A DNA stretch of 64,000 nt. Source: Fragum whitleyi. Its lineage: Eukaryota; Mollusca; Bivalvia; Cardiida; Cardiidae. The notes beneath the pieces were generated by a model. That model searched no databases. It had not been told where the DNA came from and saw only the letters and a list, made by a program, of their open reading frames with translations. Made by a program: the position numbers and the translations under genes. The DNA lies in assembly GCA_948146395.1 (NCBI GenBank), contig OX411547.1, positions 34,803,868 through 34,867,867 of the forward strand, given 5' to 3'. Positions 32,243 through 44,200 of the stretch are shown here, piece by piece (positions within the stretch are counted from its first letter, which is position 1; every line of letters begins with the position of its first letter).

Positions 32243-35200
32243 CTGAAACAAAAGAATATATTCTTCTATTAGCCTAATATTTTGTTTACTTCTTTTCCTT
32301 TTGACTTTCTGCCACTTAAGGCTTTGAGAGCCATCATAAATATGGAATATTACAACAGCCTTTCTTTTTTACTTGCCATTTGTGTAGTTTAGTAGCTTAT
32401 GTACATACCAGGCGTTTAAAAGTATCATACATAAAGGTTATAATAACCAAGCCTATTCTTGAAATGGAAAATGCGAAAATTATACCAGAGTTTTATCCTC
32501 ATTGATAGTCTAGATAGCTCTTGTGATGGTAAACACACATGCCAAGGAACAAAAAGATATCTTCAGTAACAACAGAGATATGAGCCTGTGTGTGACATTT
32601 CCAACAATTTGAAATGTTGGTGAGGTGCAAACATGGAGTAGCGTTGACAGTCACATACTGTAAATATTAAGTTTCCTGATGGTCTACATATACTTGAGAC
32701 CTTATCTATCTACTGAAAGCATAGTGAAGACTCTTGTCAGACTGTGCGGATGCACAGGCTGGTAAGAGTCTTGTTTTTGTGTATATTTGAAATTGTTGGA
32801 AATCTCACGCACAGGCTCATATGAGAGAGACAAAGGGTTCTAACCAATACTACCCATTTTTACAACTGGGTGTACTGGGGACACTACCCTTCTCTGGTGG
32901 GACTTTAAGCCCGCATCTATCCGATTAAAGGTCAAGCATGCTTACTACTCAGCCATAGAGCTAGAAAATATAATTTCTGGTCTAAATGATTTTTTTTTCC
33001 AAGAATTATTATTTATAATAACTAATGGATGTAAAAAACAAACTTCACAAACCAAAAGATATAGTGGATAATCATTGGTTGCTATGTAAGATCTCAAAAA
33101 AATCTATAACATCAATACCATGAAATGTTCTCAGCCAAGGGCAAGACAGATATGCCTTTTCACTCTTTGAATCTGCGTAAAAAAGGGTTGCACCCGGGTA
33201 GAGCCCAAATGTGACCCCAGGGTGTTGATATGAACAAACCATTAGAGAGGTCCATTAGATGATAATACAAACTTAATATGAAAGCTGTTTGCCTTCTGGT
33301 TTCAGAGAAGATGATTTTTGAAGGTTTACCTATTTTCACCCATCGTGCTCAGATGAGCAAAAAGGGATGCGCCCAAGTGGAGCCCCAATATGACTCCAGG
33401 GTCTTGATATGAACAAACTTGGTAGGGACCCACTAGATGATGCTACATACCAAGTATGAAAGCTGTGTGCCCTCTGGTTTGGGAAAACAAGATTTTTTAA
33501 GATTTTCGCTCTTGATTCTATGTAAAAGGGTTGCTCCCGGGTAGAGCCCAAATATGACCCCAGGGTCTTGATATGAACAAACTTGGTAAAGGTCCACTAG
33601 ATAATGCTACATACCATATATTGTTACGTGCCAATGTAACACGAACAAAGAAGCCAGCAACAAACTTTACAATTAACAATATTTATTGACAATAATACCA
33701 GAATTATTGACAATATGAAATTAATACAAAAACAATTTACAATACCTTGAATGTTTAATCCTAAAGTTTTAATTTTAGATCCAATTTAATTAAGTTCCTG
33801 GTCCACAAATAATAAGTCCAATAATATCCGAATTTAAAATTAAACACGCTTTTAAACACACTTTTAAGATAACAAGAAATCCCCTTTTAGTTTAACACAG
33901 TACTACTAAATGAAACCATAAGTCTAAATCAAGTGAACCAAGAATGCTGTAGGAACCCCTTTATATAATACTATAGAACAATCTGGAATAGTATAGAACA
34001 TAAGAATACTCTAGAGTCTGAATCACCTTCCAAAAGGCCTTTCTAGAAAGATCTACATAATTCTACATACATTTACGTAACAGAATCAAGAGATAAGAAA
34101 ATTCCCAGTCTAAAAATAGACACGGTAAATACCATTAGGTTTATTTATAGCTTATACATAACACTTTCCCCCTTGAAAGAAAAAAGAAAGGTTTATGAAA
34201 TAAATCTTTCTTTTTGTATTATCTTTAGCATATACAATGATAATATACTTTACATAATTAATAATATCATGATTTGTTGAAACATTTCAGCACATCTAGC
34301 ATGAAAATACAAACAATTTTCATCAAAAGAATTGAAAAAGAGATATATATATACAAACATATATACATATAAACAAAAAATATAGTGAAATGGTACTGTT
34401 AAATTCAATTTTATATTAAAGATAAGACAATTCAAAATTTTAGACTCTTGACAGAGCATCTGGTATAATATTGTCTTTTCCTTTAATGTGTCTTACATCA
34501 AGATCAAATTCTTGAAGTGACAAACTCCACCTCAATAATCTTTGGTTCTTACTCTTAAGTTTGTGAAGAAAACTTAAGGGATTGTGATCACTGAAAACAA
34601 CTATAGGAGAAGTTGCAGATGTTAAATAAACTTCAAAATGTTGGATTGCCAAAATCAGAGCAAGACATTCTTTTTCAATGGTTGAGTAGTTTTTCTGATG
34701 TTTGTTTAATTTTTTAGAAAAATAACAAACGGGATGATCAATACCATCATCGTCTTCTTGCAAGAGAACAGCACCAATACCCACATCACTTGCATCAACA
34801 GCTAATTTAAAACATTTTTCAAAATCAGGTGCTAAAAGAACTGGTGTGCTCTTTAGTATGGCTTTCAAGCGATCAAAGGCAACTTGACAGTTATCATTCC
34901 ATTTGAACTTAACATTTTTCTTTAATAAATTTGTTAAAGGTTCAGCTATTATAGAAAAATTCTTACAAAACTTTCTATAGTAGCCAGCCATACCAAGAAA
35001 TCGCATCAGTTGCTTTTTAGTAGCAGGCACTGGAAACTCAGAGATAGCATTGACCTTAGATTCTAAAGGTTTAACTTGACCCTGTCCCACAAGATGTCCT
35101 AAAAAAGTAACAGTAGCATGACAAAATTCTGTTTTTCCCAGATTAACAGTCAATTTTGCTTCACTGAGACGGTCGAAGAATTGTTTGATTCTTTGAAGGT

Positions 35201-38200
35201 GGTCACTCCATGTATCTGTATAGATGATGACATCATCGATGTATGCGTCACAGCCATCCAAGCCAGCTATAACCATATTTACAAGCCGCTGAAACGTCGC
35301 AGGAGAATTTTTCATCCCAAACGGCATAACTTTGTACTGGTACAGACCAGTTGGAGTAGCAAATGCTGATACTTCTTTAGCCCTATCAGTGAGCGGAACT
35401 TGCCAGAATCCTTTGAGAAGGTCAAATTTGGTGACATATTTAGAATTACCGACTTTGTCAATACAGTCATCAATTCTTGGAATTGGAAAAGAGTCAGTTT
35501 TTGTCACAGAGTTCACTTTTCGATAGTCAGTACACATTCTGTATGTTCCATTTGGCTTTGGAACTAATATACATGGTGAACTGTAATTACTTTGGCTGGG
35601 TTCAATAAAGTCATTCTCCAATAAGTAATTCACTTCGTCTTGAAGGGCTTTTTGTTTCACTGGATTCATTCTATAAGGATGTTGTTTTATTGGTTGAGAA
35701 TCTTCCACAATGACATCATGATATATTTTATCAGTTCTTGTTGGAATGTCAGGAAACAAGTGTTCATATTCATTAATCAACTGTTTCAGCTCTTCTCGTT
35801 GAGATGGCTCCAAATGTGAAAGTTTGTCGTCAAGATTCTTTAGTATTTCAGAGTTCTCAAGTTTAGGTGGACCAGGAACGGATTTTTCACTAAAGTCTGA
35901 ATTAACTTCTGATTCAATCACATTTGATTCTTGTGGGACAGTGTTTACAACTGTAGCCGGTTTTAAAATAGAGCTATCTCTGTCAAAATACTTTTTTAAC
36001 ATATTCACATGACACATTTGTTTATTTTTACGCCTTCCAGGAGTATTGATGATATAATACAAATCACTTGTTTTCTTATCAATAGTATACGGGCCATAAT
36101 ATCTTGCCTGTAAGGGTCGGCCAGGTATTGGCAAAAGAGCAAGGACTTTATCACCTGGTTCAAATTTCCTATCAACACTATGCTTGTCATATCTTGCCTT
36201 CATTTTGCTCTGAGATGATTTAAGATTTGACCTAGCAACCTCACATGCCCTAGACAGTTTATTTCTGAAGTCAGAAACATACTGTAATAAGTTCAAGGGT
36301 GTTTCATCATCAGCAAGAAATTTCTCTTTTAAGAGTGTTAATGGCCCACGAACAGAATGACCAAAAACTAACTCAAAGGGGCTAAAGCCAAGAGATTCTT
36401 GAACAGATTCTCTGACTGCAAATAATAGCAAATGAATACCTTCATCCCAGTTTTTCTCAGTATCGAAACAATATGACCTTATCATATTCTTTAGGGTCTG
36501 ATGAAATCTTTCTAAAGCACCTTGACTTTCAGGATGATAAGCAGATGACAGATATTGCTTGATACCTAATTCATGCATAACCTGTTGGAATATGCCTGAC
36601 ATGAAGTTTGATCCTTGATCAGACTGAACTGATTTTGGAAGGCCAACAAAAGTAAAGAACTTGACAAGAGCCTTAACGATTGACTTTGCCTTAATGTTTC
36701 TTAAAGGAATTGCTTCTGGGAAGCGAGTAGAAGCACACATAATTGTCAACAAATATTCAGAACCTGACTTGGTTTTTGGTAAAGGACCAACGCAGTCTAT
36801 TATTATTCGACTGAAAGGTTCATCAAAAGCTGGAATGGGTTGTAACCTTGCTTTTGGAATAACTTGGTTAGGTTTCCCTACCATTTGACAAGTGTGGCAA
36901 CTTTTACAATATTTGGAAACGTCCGATTTAAGTCCAGGCCAAAAGAAATGAGTTATAATCTTGTGATAAGTCTTGTTTACACCTAAATGACCAGACATTG
37001 GACTTTCATGTGCTATACTAAGTATTTCATGGCGATATGACTTTGGAACAACAATTTGGTGATGAACAGCCCAATCATCATCAGCTGAGACACCAAATGG
37101 TCGCCATTTTCTCATCAGCATACCATTCTTTTTATAGTAACAAACAGGATTCTGAGACATTTCTTTTTCGGGTAATGCCCTATCAATCAACTTTGAAATC
37201 TCAGGATCATTTTGCTGTTCCTGGATTAACTTTGACTTTGAATGCGTTTCATGACCTTGGTCATTTGACCTTGGAGATGACTGACAAAATTTTGACGAGT
37301 CTGTCTGAGTATCAGGCAGACTAAGATTAAAAGACTTTTTAATCTCGTCATTGAAATATTGACCAACAAAAGTATCAGTTAAGTCAATATCATTTGAATT
37401 TTTCAAGGAAGCTTTTTTAGCCATACCCCGAGTTACTGCACATGAAGGGTACAAATCAGGTATTTCCTGCAAAATAGGATCATCTGTTTGACCTACATTA
37501 GGTGTGTCAGTTACAAGAGGATTAACAACAACCTTATCTCCAGCTAAGTCATTGCCTAGCAATAAATGTACACCTTTAAATGGTAAAGAATGTTTAACAC
37601 CAACAACCACAGAACCAGTAACCAAATCCGAGGACAAATTAACCTTATGAAGAGGAACATTAATAACACCACACTCTACACCCTGAATAAGGACACTAGT
37701 ACCAGACGAAGTCTTCTCAGAAAAAGGCAGAACATCTGCTAAAATAAGAGATTGAGAAGCTCCTGTGTCTCTTAAAATTTTAATAGGGGTAGGTGGGCAC
37801 ATATCACCTGAAAGTGATACAAAACCATCCAAAATGAACGGTTCAAAAATCTCCATACAGGAATCAGAATTTGGTTCTGCCTTAACAATTGAATTTAACT
37901 CAAAAGAAGGCTGTGATTTAGGCTGAAGGCTGGTGAGCCCTGTAGGTTTGGCTGCACTCAGTTCCTTCTTCCTTTTTAATCTAAAACATTCCGAAATAAG
38001 GTGACCTGGTTTTTTACAAAAAGTACAATGTACTCGAGATAAGGGATTTTGAACATTGGTTTCACCAGTAGACTTTGGTTTAGGTGAATTCGATTGACTA
38101 GACATGCTAGATGAATCACCAGACATAGATTTATTTTGGGGATGTGAGGAAGCAGGTTTTGCTTTATTAACGAAAGAATTTTTGTGTGTAAGGTAGTAAT

Positions 38201-41200
38201 CATCAGCTAAACGAGCTGCTTCATGTATAGTTTCAACAGTTTTTTCATCTAAATGTGACTTAATGTCAGATTGAATGCAATTTTTGAATTGTTCAATTAA
38301 TATAAGTTGTCTAAGATTATCATAATTTTGGTCTATTTTCTTAGAATAGCACCACCTGTCAAATAATTTTTCTTCGTTTCTTGCAAATTCAACGTGAGTC
38401 TGGCCAGATTCTTTTCTACAACTTCTAAATTGTTGTCTGTATGCTTCTGGAACCAGCTCATAACCTTTGAGAATGAGTTCTTTTACAGTATCATAATCAT
38501 TGCTTTGTTCTGTTCTAAGTTGCGAATAAATATTGCGAGCTTTTCCTACTAAGACACTTTGGAGAAGTAAGGTCCATTGCTCCTTTGGCCATTTCAAGTT
38601 ATTTGCAACTTTTTCAAAATGTTCGAAATATGTATCAACTTCATTTTCTTGAAATTGAGGAACAAGCCTAAAATGTTTTGTTACATCAAAATTGTCATTA
38701 TACATATCTCTGGGCTGATTTGCTCTATCTTGTATTTCTAATTCTTTTAATCGTAATTGAAATGCTCTTTCTTCTCTTTCCCTCTCTCTTTCTATTTCTC
38801 TCTCTTCTCTTTCTCGCTCTTCCTTTTCCCTTTCTCTCTCTCTTTCCCTTTCTTCCTTTTCCCTTTGAAATTGCCTTTCTCTTTCTTTTTCTTCAATTTC
38901 TCTTTGTGCTCTTTCTCTTTCAATTTCAATTTCTAATTGCTTTTCTTGAAATTTCCGCTCTTCTCTCTCTCTTTCTATTTCCAATTCCTTCTCCCTTTGT
39001 TGAAGTTTTAACAGTTCAAGATCTCTTGAGCTTGAAACTGATGGAACATCAACAATGAGAGACAGAGCCTTTTCATCAAAAATGTCCTCATCAACAAAAT
39101 ATTGAACCAAAATATTCTTAATTTCATGCTTTCGCAATGAGGACTTGACTTCTTTTAATTCATAATGCTTGGCAAGATTGAGCAAATCAGGCTTTTTACC
39201 CAAATTCAATAACTCCACGGAAGGTTCGTGCGTAAATTTTTCTAAGTCAAAAGACATGGTAGCTTGTTGCTGTATTTGAATAAGAATGTAAGATTTCGAT
39301 AAATAATAGTGAAAGTGCACTCTAGATTTATCAAAATTGAAATATGAAATTAATTTCTTAAATAATTTTGAACAGTAGATATAAATAAAGAATTTGTTTG
39401 ATTTGTTTTGTTTTGTTTGTTTGTCTGATATTCGTATCTCGAGACGAGCCCCCAAATTGTTACGTGCCAATGTAACACGAACAAAGAAGCCAGCAACAAA
39501 CTTTACAATTAACAATATTTATTGACAATAATACCAGAATTATTGACAATTTGAAATTAATACAAAAACAATTTACAATACCTTGAATGTTTAATCCTAA
39601 AGTTTTAATTTTAGATCCAATTTAATTAAGTTCCTGGTCCACAAATAATAAGTCCAATAATATCCGAATTTAAAATTAAACACGCTTTTAAACACACTTT
39701 TAAGATAACAAGAAATCCCCTTTTAGTTTAACACAGTACTACTAAATGAAACCATAAGTCTAAATCAAGTGAACCAAGAATGCTGTAGGAACCCCTTTAT
39801 ATAATACTATAGAACAATCTGGAATAGTATAGAACATAAGAATACTCTAGAGTCTGAATCACCTTCCAAAAGGCCTTTCTAGAAAGATCTACATAATTCT
39901 ACATACATTTACGTAACAGAATCAAGAGATAAGAAAATTCCCAGTCTAAAAATAGACACGGTAAATACCATTAGGTTTATTTATAGCTTATACATAACAA
40001 TATGAAAGCTGTCTGCCTTCTGGTTTCAGAGAAGAAGATTTTTGAATATTTTCATATTTTTTACCCTTTTTGTTAAGGGTAAAGGGAAAGTTAAGGGTGG
40101 ATTTCATTTATTTGAACAAATTTGGTAGAGCTTGACCCAAGGAAGATCCCTGCCAAGTTTCATCAAGATTAGCCAACTGGTTTAGGCGGAGAAGATGTTT
40201 AAAGAAATTGTGGACGAGGCATGACGCACGACTGACATTCTACTATCACAATAGCTCACCCTAAGCACTTCCTGCTCAGGTGAGCTAAAAACTAACAATT
40301 AATCTATTTCAATTTCTTTATTGCAGAATGACACATAAAATTAAGGGCTAATTTTCTTTAAGTGCGTCATTTTGCATGAAATTACTATGCAATGTTCATG
40401 GTGACTTAACTTTTTTTGGACTCCGCTTTGATGACATTAGATAGGGTGAGATGAACAAAAGCAGGGTATAAGTCTTTGGTAATTTCACTTTTCAGGCACT
40501 TTCAAGTGATAATCTACCCTTGTTTCGTGATAAACCACCAAAAAGCTTGAACAATTTTTTTTTTAACCAGGGCTTACTCATACTGTACATACCTGTTTTT
40601 TCATCTCTTTAGTTTTACGTACAAGAAAGTCAATACTTGGTTGTATTTCATTCTCATCCTGCAATGCCTGGTTTCTCTTTATCACAACTTTTTTCTCATT
40701 AAAGGCCATCTTATCTGCTACAGTTAACAACTGCTTCAAGGAGTCTCTTAGTCGATCTACATATCTGTAAAATCAATCGAAGATATATCCTGATAATTCA
40801 TATCCTCTCAATAGGGAACAAGCAACTACCAGTGGTTATATACTACATGGAATTAAGAAGTATATCATATTAAACTTTGAAAATGACTTTGACTGATGTC
40901 CATGAAAATGTTACCAACAGAAAGGGTTGTTACAAGTAATATAGGGATGAGTGTCTTTTTCACTGCGTTAATTGGGGTATAAAGTGCAATTGTGCAAACG
41001 CTGTGAAAAAGACACTCTGCTCTTATAATTGCAATCCTCTTGGTCTAAGAAACTATTAAAATACTCGGCTAAACATCAAAATTTCGAGTCTACTTTCTGC
41101 GTGTATTACACAATCTATTTTTAGATCGTGTATTTTTTTCTCGCTATCGAAGTTAAACGGCATAAAGTTAAACAAATGGTACACAAATAAACGACAATTT

Positions 41201-44200
41201 GACATTCGTAGAGGTACTTATGATCTAAAAATAATTTTGACAAGTTTGACAAGTCTGCATTTTAAACCGTAACTATCGTGATCGGGCTTAGCTGAGAGGG
41301 TTGCTTGGTGGTCTTCGTCGACTCGCTGTAAACATCAACTCAGAATCTGAACTGCATGCTTTTAATAATAAATCTTTCGAAAATATTCTATTATAATAAA
41401 TAGCAATATTACGATATGGAAGGGGAACGAGGGGTTTTCGAGTTCCTAAAACACAGGACATGCAGATCGAAGGTCGGGGGTTTCCCGATAGACCTATTGC
41501 ATTTTATACAGATATAAAGTGCAATGGATTTCCCCATGTGATGCGATTAAAACCAATCAAAATTCTTTATTTTATTAGAATGCAATTATTACTAATTTAA
41601 CATATGAAGACACTTTCACTTACCAATAAAAAGTTGAGGCTCAAAATAAAAAAAATATGGACAAATGGATAAACAATTAAACAGGTAAATAGACACAACA
41701 AAAACAATATGCCCCCAATCTATCAAGGGGGGGGGGGCATAAAAAGTTCCAGGGGACCTTCATATCTATTTAAGATACATGTATTTATCCTAGCCCTACT
41801 CATCATAATGCATAAATAGGTCTATAGTAGAACTTGTGATACATTAGAAGATTATTACTGGTCGAATGAAAAATTTTCTAAGAAGAGTTTTAATAGCATA
41901 GGTCAAAATACAGATAGTACTTTTAGAAAATTAACAGGTCAAAAATTCAAAATTTATCATGCAATGAAGATTGTATTTTATCTTAAATCTATACAGATAT
42001 CTGTGTGATAACAACCTGTATGATATTTTTTATGATATCACATAGTTATTTTTAGAACAATGATATCATGCAGTTATTTTTAGAAACTTGCATTTCAGTT
42101 AGAAACATCGACGAAAACAAGACAACAAGAGTTGTCCGCGGACAACGTAGCTCGCCCAAACAGCTGCTTGTCACAAACAGCGCTTGACCGAAGACTGAAG
42201 TTCAAAGTGGTTTCTTTCAATGTTAAAGTCCATGATCTAATATATATCTGTTTGAGTAGTAATTAAGAAATATAAAAACTTTTTTGTTTTAATTGCATGT
42301 ATACGGTAAGGGTAAAGTGAAAGCCTACAAGCAGATGAGGTTATCAATGGAATTTCTTTGTATCAAACATGAAATTTTTCTCTTAAAAATTTTTCTAAGT
42401 CCACAAAAGGTCAAGATCAAGGTCAAATTGTGAAGGACCTTGGTCTCTGTAGAAGCCTATCACCTTGTGAGTATGTGTATGAAGTAACAATGTCCCTGAG
42501 TAAAGCATTTAGAAAATATAAGCAAGGTTAAATTTTTGGTAAAAGTTTTTCAGTTTAAGTTTTTCCAAGTCCATAAAAGGTCAAGGTCAAGGTCAAATTG
42601 TCAAGGCCCTTAGTTTCTGGTGAAAGCCTTTCATCTGGTGACTATGTATATGAAGTAATGAAGTCCCTAGGTTAAAGCATTCAGAAAATATAAGCAAGGT
42701 TAAAGTTTTTGGTTAAAGTTTTCAGTTAAAGTTTTTCTAAGTCCACAAATGGTAAAGGTCAAGGTCAAATTGTGAAGGACCTTGGTCTCTGGTGAAAGCC
42801 TATCACCTGGTGATTATATATATGAAGCTATGATGTCCCTAGGTTAGAGCATTAAAAAAATAAATGCAAGGTTAAAGTTTTTGGTTAAAGTTTTTTGGTT
42901 AAAGTTTTTTTTAAGTCCACAAAGGGTCAAGGTCAAGGTCAAATTGTCAAGGACCTTTGTCTATGGTGAAAGCCTATCACCTAATGAGTATGCATATGAA
43001 GTAATGATGTCTCTAGTTTAAAGCTTACAGAAAATATAAGCAAAAATAAAGTTTTTTTGGTTAAAGTTTTTGGTTAAAGTTTTTGGTAAAAGTTTTTTTG
43101 AAAGGGTCAAGGTCACAGTCTAAAGGTCATTTCGACATGGATGTTGGTCTCAAATGAAAGCCTATGCCCTAATGAGTGTTTCTGTAAAAAATAAAGCCTC
43201 TAGGATAAATATTGATAGAAATAAAAACTTTAACCTAATGCGGACGCTGACACCGACGCTGACGCCGACGCTGATGCCGACATCGGAGGGTATGACAATA
43301 GCTCTTCCGATACTTTCGTCCAGGGCGAGCTAAAAAGAGGTTATAAGATAAATATAATATGTACTAAGTGTATTGTATGAAAAAAATATCAAACTCGGTT
43401 GTGAGAATTGATAATTGTCTCGGCAGAGCCTTGACAATTTTCAATTCTCCCAACCTCGTTAGATATTTTTTTTTCATAAAATACACTAAGTACGTATTAT
43501 ATATGACTTGATTACAATAAAATGATATCAAACAGCCTTTCCGAAACAATTTCATTATTCATGATCTTAACCAGTACCACTTTCACATGATTTATTTGGT
43601 TTAACAGATTTCATTAAGAGATGAAGGGAGTATTTTTCAATTTAATGGAGGTTTGAAACTAAAAACCTTATCACACTGTATAGATACCCAAAGTGAATTC
43701 ATATATGAGTGTGATTAGGTTGAAGGTTTCATACCTCCATTAAATTAAAAAAAAATCTTTAATTTAAAATCATTTTGCAACAAGACTGACAAAATGGCCC
43801 TAAATCGCTTACCTGAGTTAACTGTGTTATCTGACCTCTTAACCTAGTTTTAAACCACAATAATTGAACCAGAATGAAATTCCATAAAGACAATCAATCT
43901 GACGAACTTTCATGTCGATTTGGCAAAAATTATGGCCTCTAGGGAGTTTACAAGATTGTTTCTAAGTTTGACTCCATTACCTCATTTTTGACCCCTCTTG
44001 ACCAAATTTAGAACTTGACCTAGATTTCATCAAAATAATCATCTGACTTATTTTCAGGTTGATCAGGTTAAAAATGTGGCCTCTAGAGTGTCTACAAGGT
44101 TTTTCTAAAATTTGACCCTGTTACCTAGTTTTTGATCCCACTTGACCCAATTTCCAATTTTTCTGAGATTTCCTCAAGATAATCATTCTGACTTATCTTC

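Larger units (their letters stand above)
25948..32883. repeat. Segmental duplication, copy B
   Basis: Directly adjoins copy A, with the same order and orientation. It begins at AGGCGGTCGGACG, equivalent to AGGCGGACGGACG at 17824, and ends at the second occurrence of GTGTACTGGGGACA. The sequence to its right (CTACCCTTCTCTGG) is the unduplicated flank. It lacks about 35 bases holding the hairpin and CTAA of the element preceding copy A. Copy B contains the terminal exon nearest the rest of CDK5RAP3. Confidence 0.9.
33622..39999 (-). mobile_element. Intact Ty3/Gypsy LTR retrotransposon, Gmr1-like
   Basis: Two 542 bp LTRs flank a 5.29 kb interior with one 1605-codon gag-pol frame. The target duplication is ATAT (33618-33621 and 40000-40003). 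The LTRs begin TG and end CA and differ at one base seen (33715/39551). A purine tract AAGGGGGAAAG precedes the 3' LTR, and a primer-binding site starting TGGGGGCTCGTC lies 3 bases inside the 5' LTR. The domain order puts integrase before reverse transcriptase. It sits in the same orientation as the host gene within the last CDK5RAP3 intron. All signs point to recent insertion. Confidence 0.95.
33060..40288 (+). repeat. GAGCTAA-type tandem-core element split by the Gypsy insertion
   Basis: Bases 33060-33621 and 40000-40288 together match the uninterrupted element at 53536-54648. They share TTTTCACTCTTTGATTCT, GGGTCTTGATATGAACAAAC and CATACCAAATATGAAAGCTG units. The 3' end is the GAGC-type hairpin and CAGGTGAGCTAA (40279-40288). 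The 5' ACAAGAG end is not visible. The Gypsy element entered at ATAT. Confidence 0.7.

Noticed and set aside
32052..32246. Plus-strand frame of 64 codons, and its twin at 25123-25308
   Set aside because: They are antisense to the CDK5RAP3 terminal exon and its 3' UTR.
38678..39058. Plus-strand 126-codon hydrophobic frame
   Set aside because: It is the antisense of the Glu/Arg coiled coil of Gag; the TCTTTC-type repeats produce Phe/Leu strings.
39258..39515. N-terminal 86-codon extension of the Gypsy frame reaching into the 5' LTR
   Set aside because: It crosses the LTR border and the primer-binding site; the ATG at 39257 lies 200 bases inside the element and begins sensible Gag sequence.
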